This document shows, one piece after another, positions 20,908 through 21,023 of a DNA stretch of 21,023 nucleotides. This stretch comes from Cruorifilaria tuberocauda. Lineage: Eukaryota; Nematoda; Chromadorea; Rhabditida; Onchocercidae. Each line of letters begins with the position of its first letter. Position 1 is the first letter of the stretch. The stretch spans positions 1 through 21,023 of the forward strand of contig JABVXU010000776.1 in assembly GCA_013365365.1 (NCBI GenBank). The letters run 5' to 3'. Made by a program: the position numbers and the translations under genes. The notes beneath the pieces were generated by a model, which saw only the letters and a program-made list of their open reading frames with translations, ran no database searches and was not told the DNA's origin.

Positions 20908-20924
20908 ATTAATTAATTAATTAA
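20901..20924. repeat. (TTAA)6 tract
   Basis: Six perfect TTAA units, self-complementary, at the end of the diverged duplication. Confidence 0.97.
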
Positions 20925-21023
20925 GTATGGTGAGTTAAGCTGGAAAATACATATATCACATTTCCAATTGATCAAACAAATGCTTCTTGGTTTTTTCTTT
21001 TTTCTGGACAGAATAAATCAAGA

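Overview
The window looks like nuclear DNA from a parasitic (filarial-type) nematode. It is AT-rich, has many short introns with the nematode-style acceptor (T-rich, ending TTTCAG or similar), and carries one intact gene whose protein closely resembles nematode DGK-1. The species cannot be fixed from sequence alone, so the filarial assignment is inference.

The only gene that can be supported end to end lies on the plus strand at 5912-15016. It has 21 coding exons that join in phase throughout and encode about 963 residues (958 if an alternative exon 6 donor is used). The product is a theta-type (type V) diacylglycerol kinase, orthologous to C. elegans dgk-1. Domain order is three C1 zinc fingers (exons 1-6), a variable linker, a Ras-association-like region (exons 7-10), a conserved connecting region (exons 11-12), the catalytic domain with GGDGT (exons 13-16), the accessory domain (exons 16-20), and a basic-then-acidic C-terminal tail (exon 21). 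The enzyme phosphorylates diacylglycerol to phosphatidic acid. In C. elegans this damps Gq/DAG signalling at synapses.

Region 1-355 holds coding-like sequence broken by frame changes, probably a decayed gene or the damaged end of a neighbour. Region 356-5911 has no supported gene. It contains a GC-richer island (about 500-1130) with a CAG/AGC run and two G-quadruplex motifs, a ~98 bp CA repeat, a ~230 bp pyrimidine tract, a possible 5' UTR exon or trans-splice acceptor near 5496, and a small upstream ORF overlapping the dgk start.

Region 15017-21023 is very AT-rich and gene-free. Its most notable content is an inverted copy, on the minus strand at 17026-17276, of the intron 9/exon 10 junction of the same dgk gene (roughly 93% identical by eye). 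Further on are a 28-bp tandem array (19816-20092), a 19-bp array, a diverged tandem duplication (20591-20907) and a (TTAA)6 tract. I found no CRISPR array, rRNA, tRNA or recognisable intact transposon, and no new multi-gene system.
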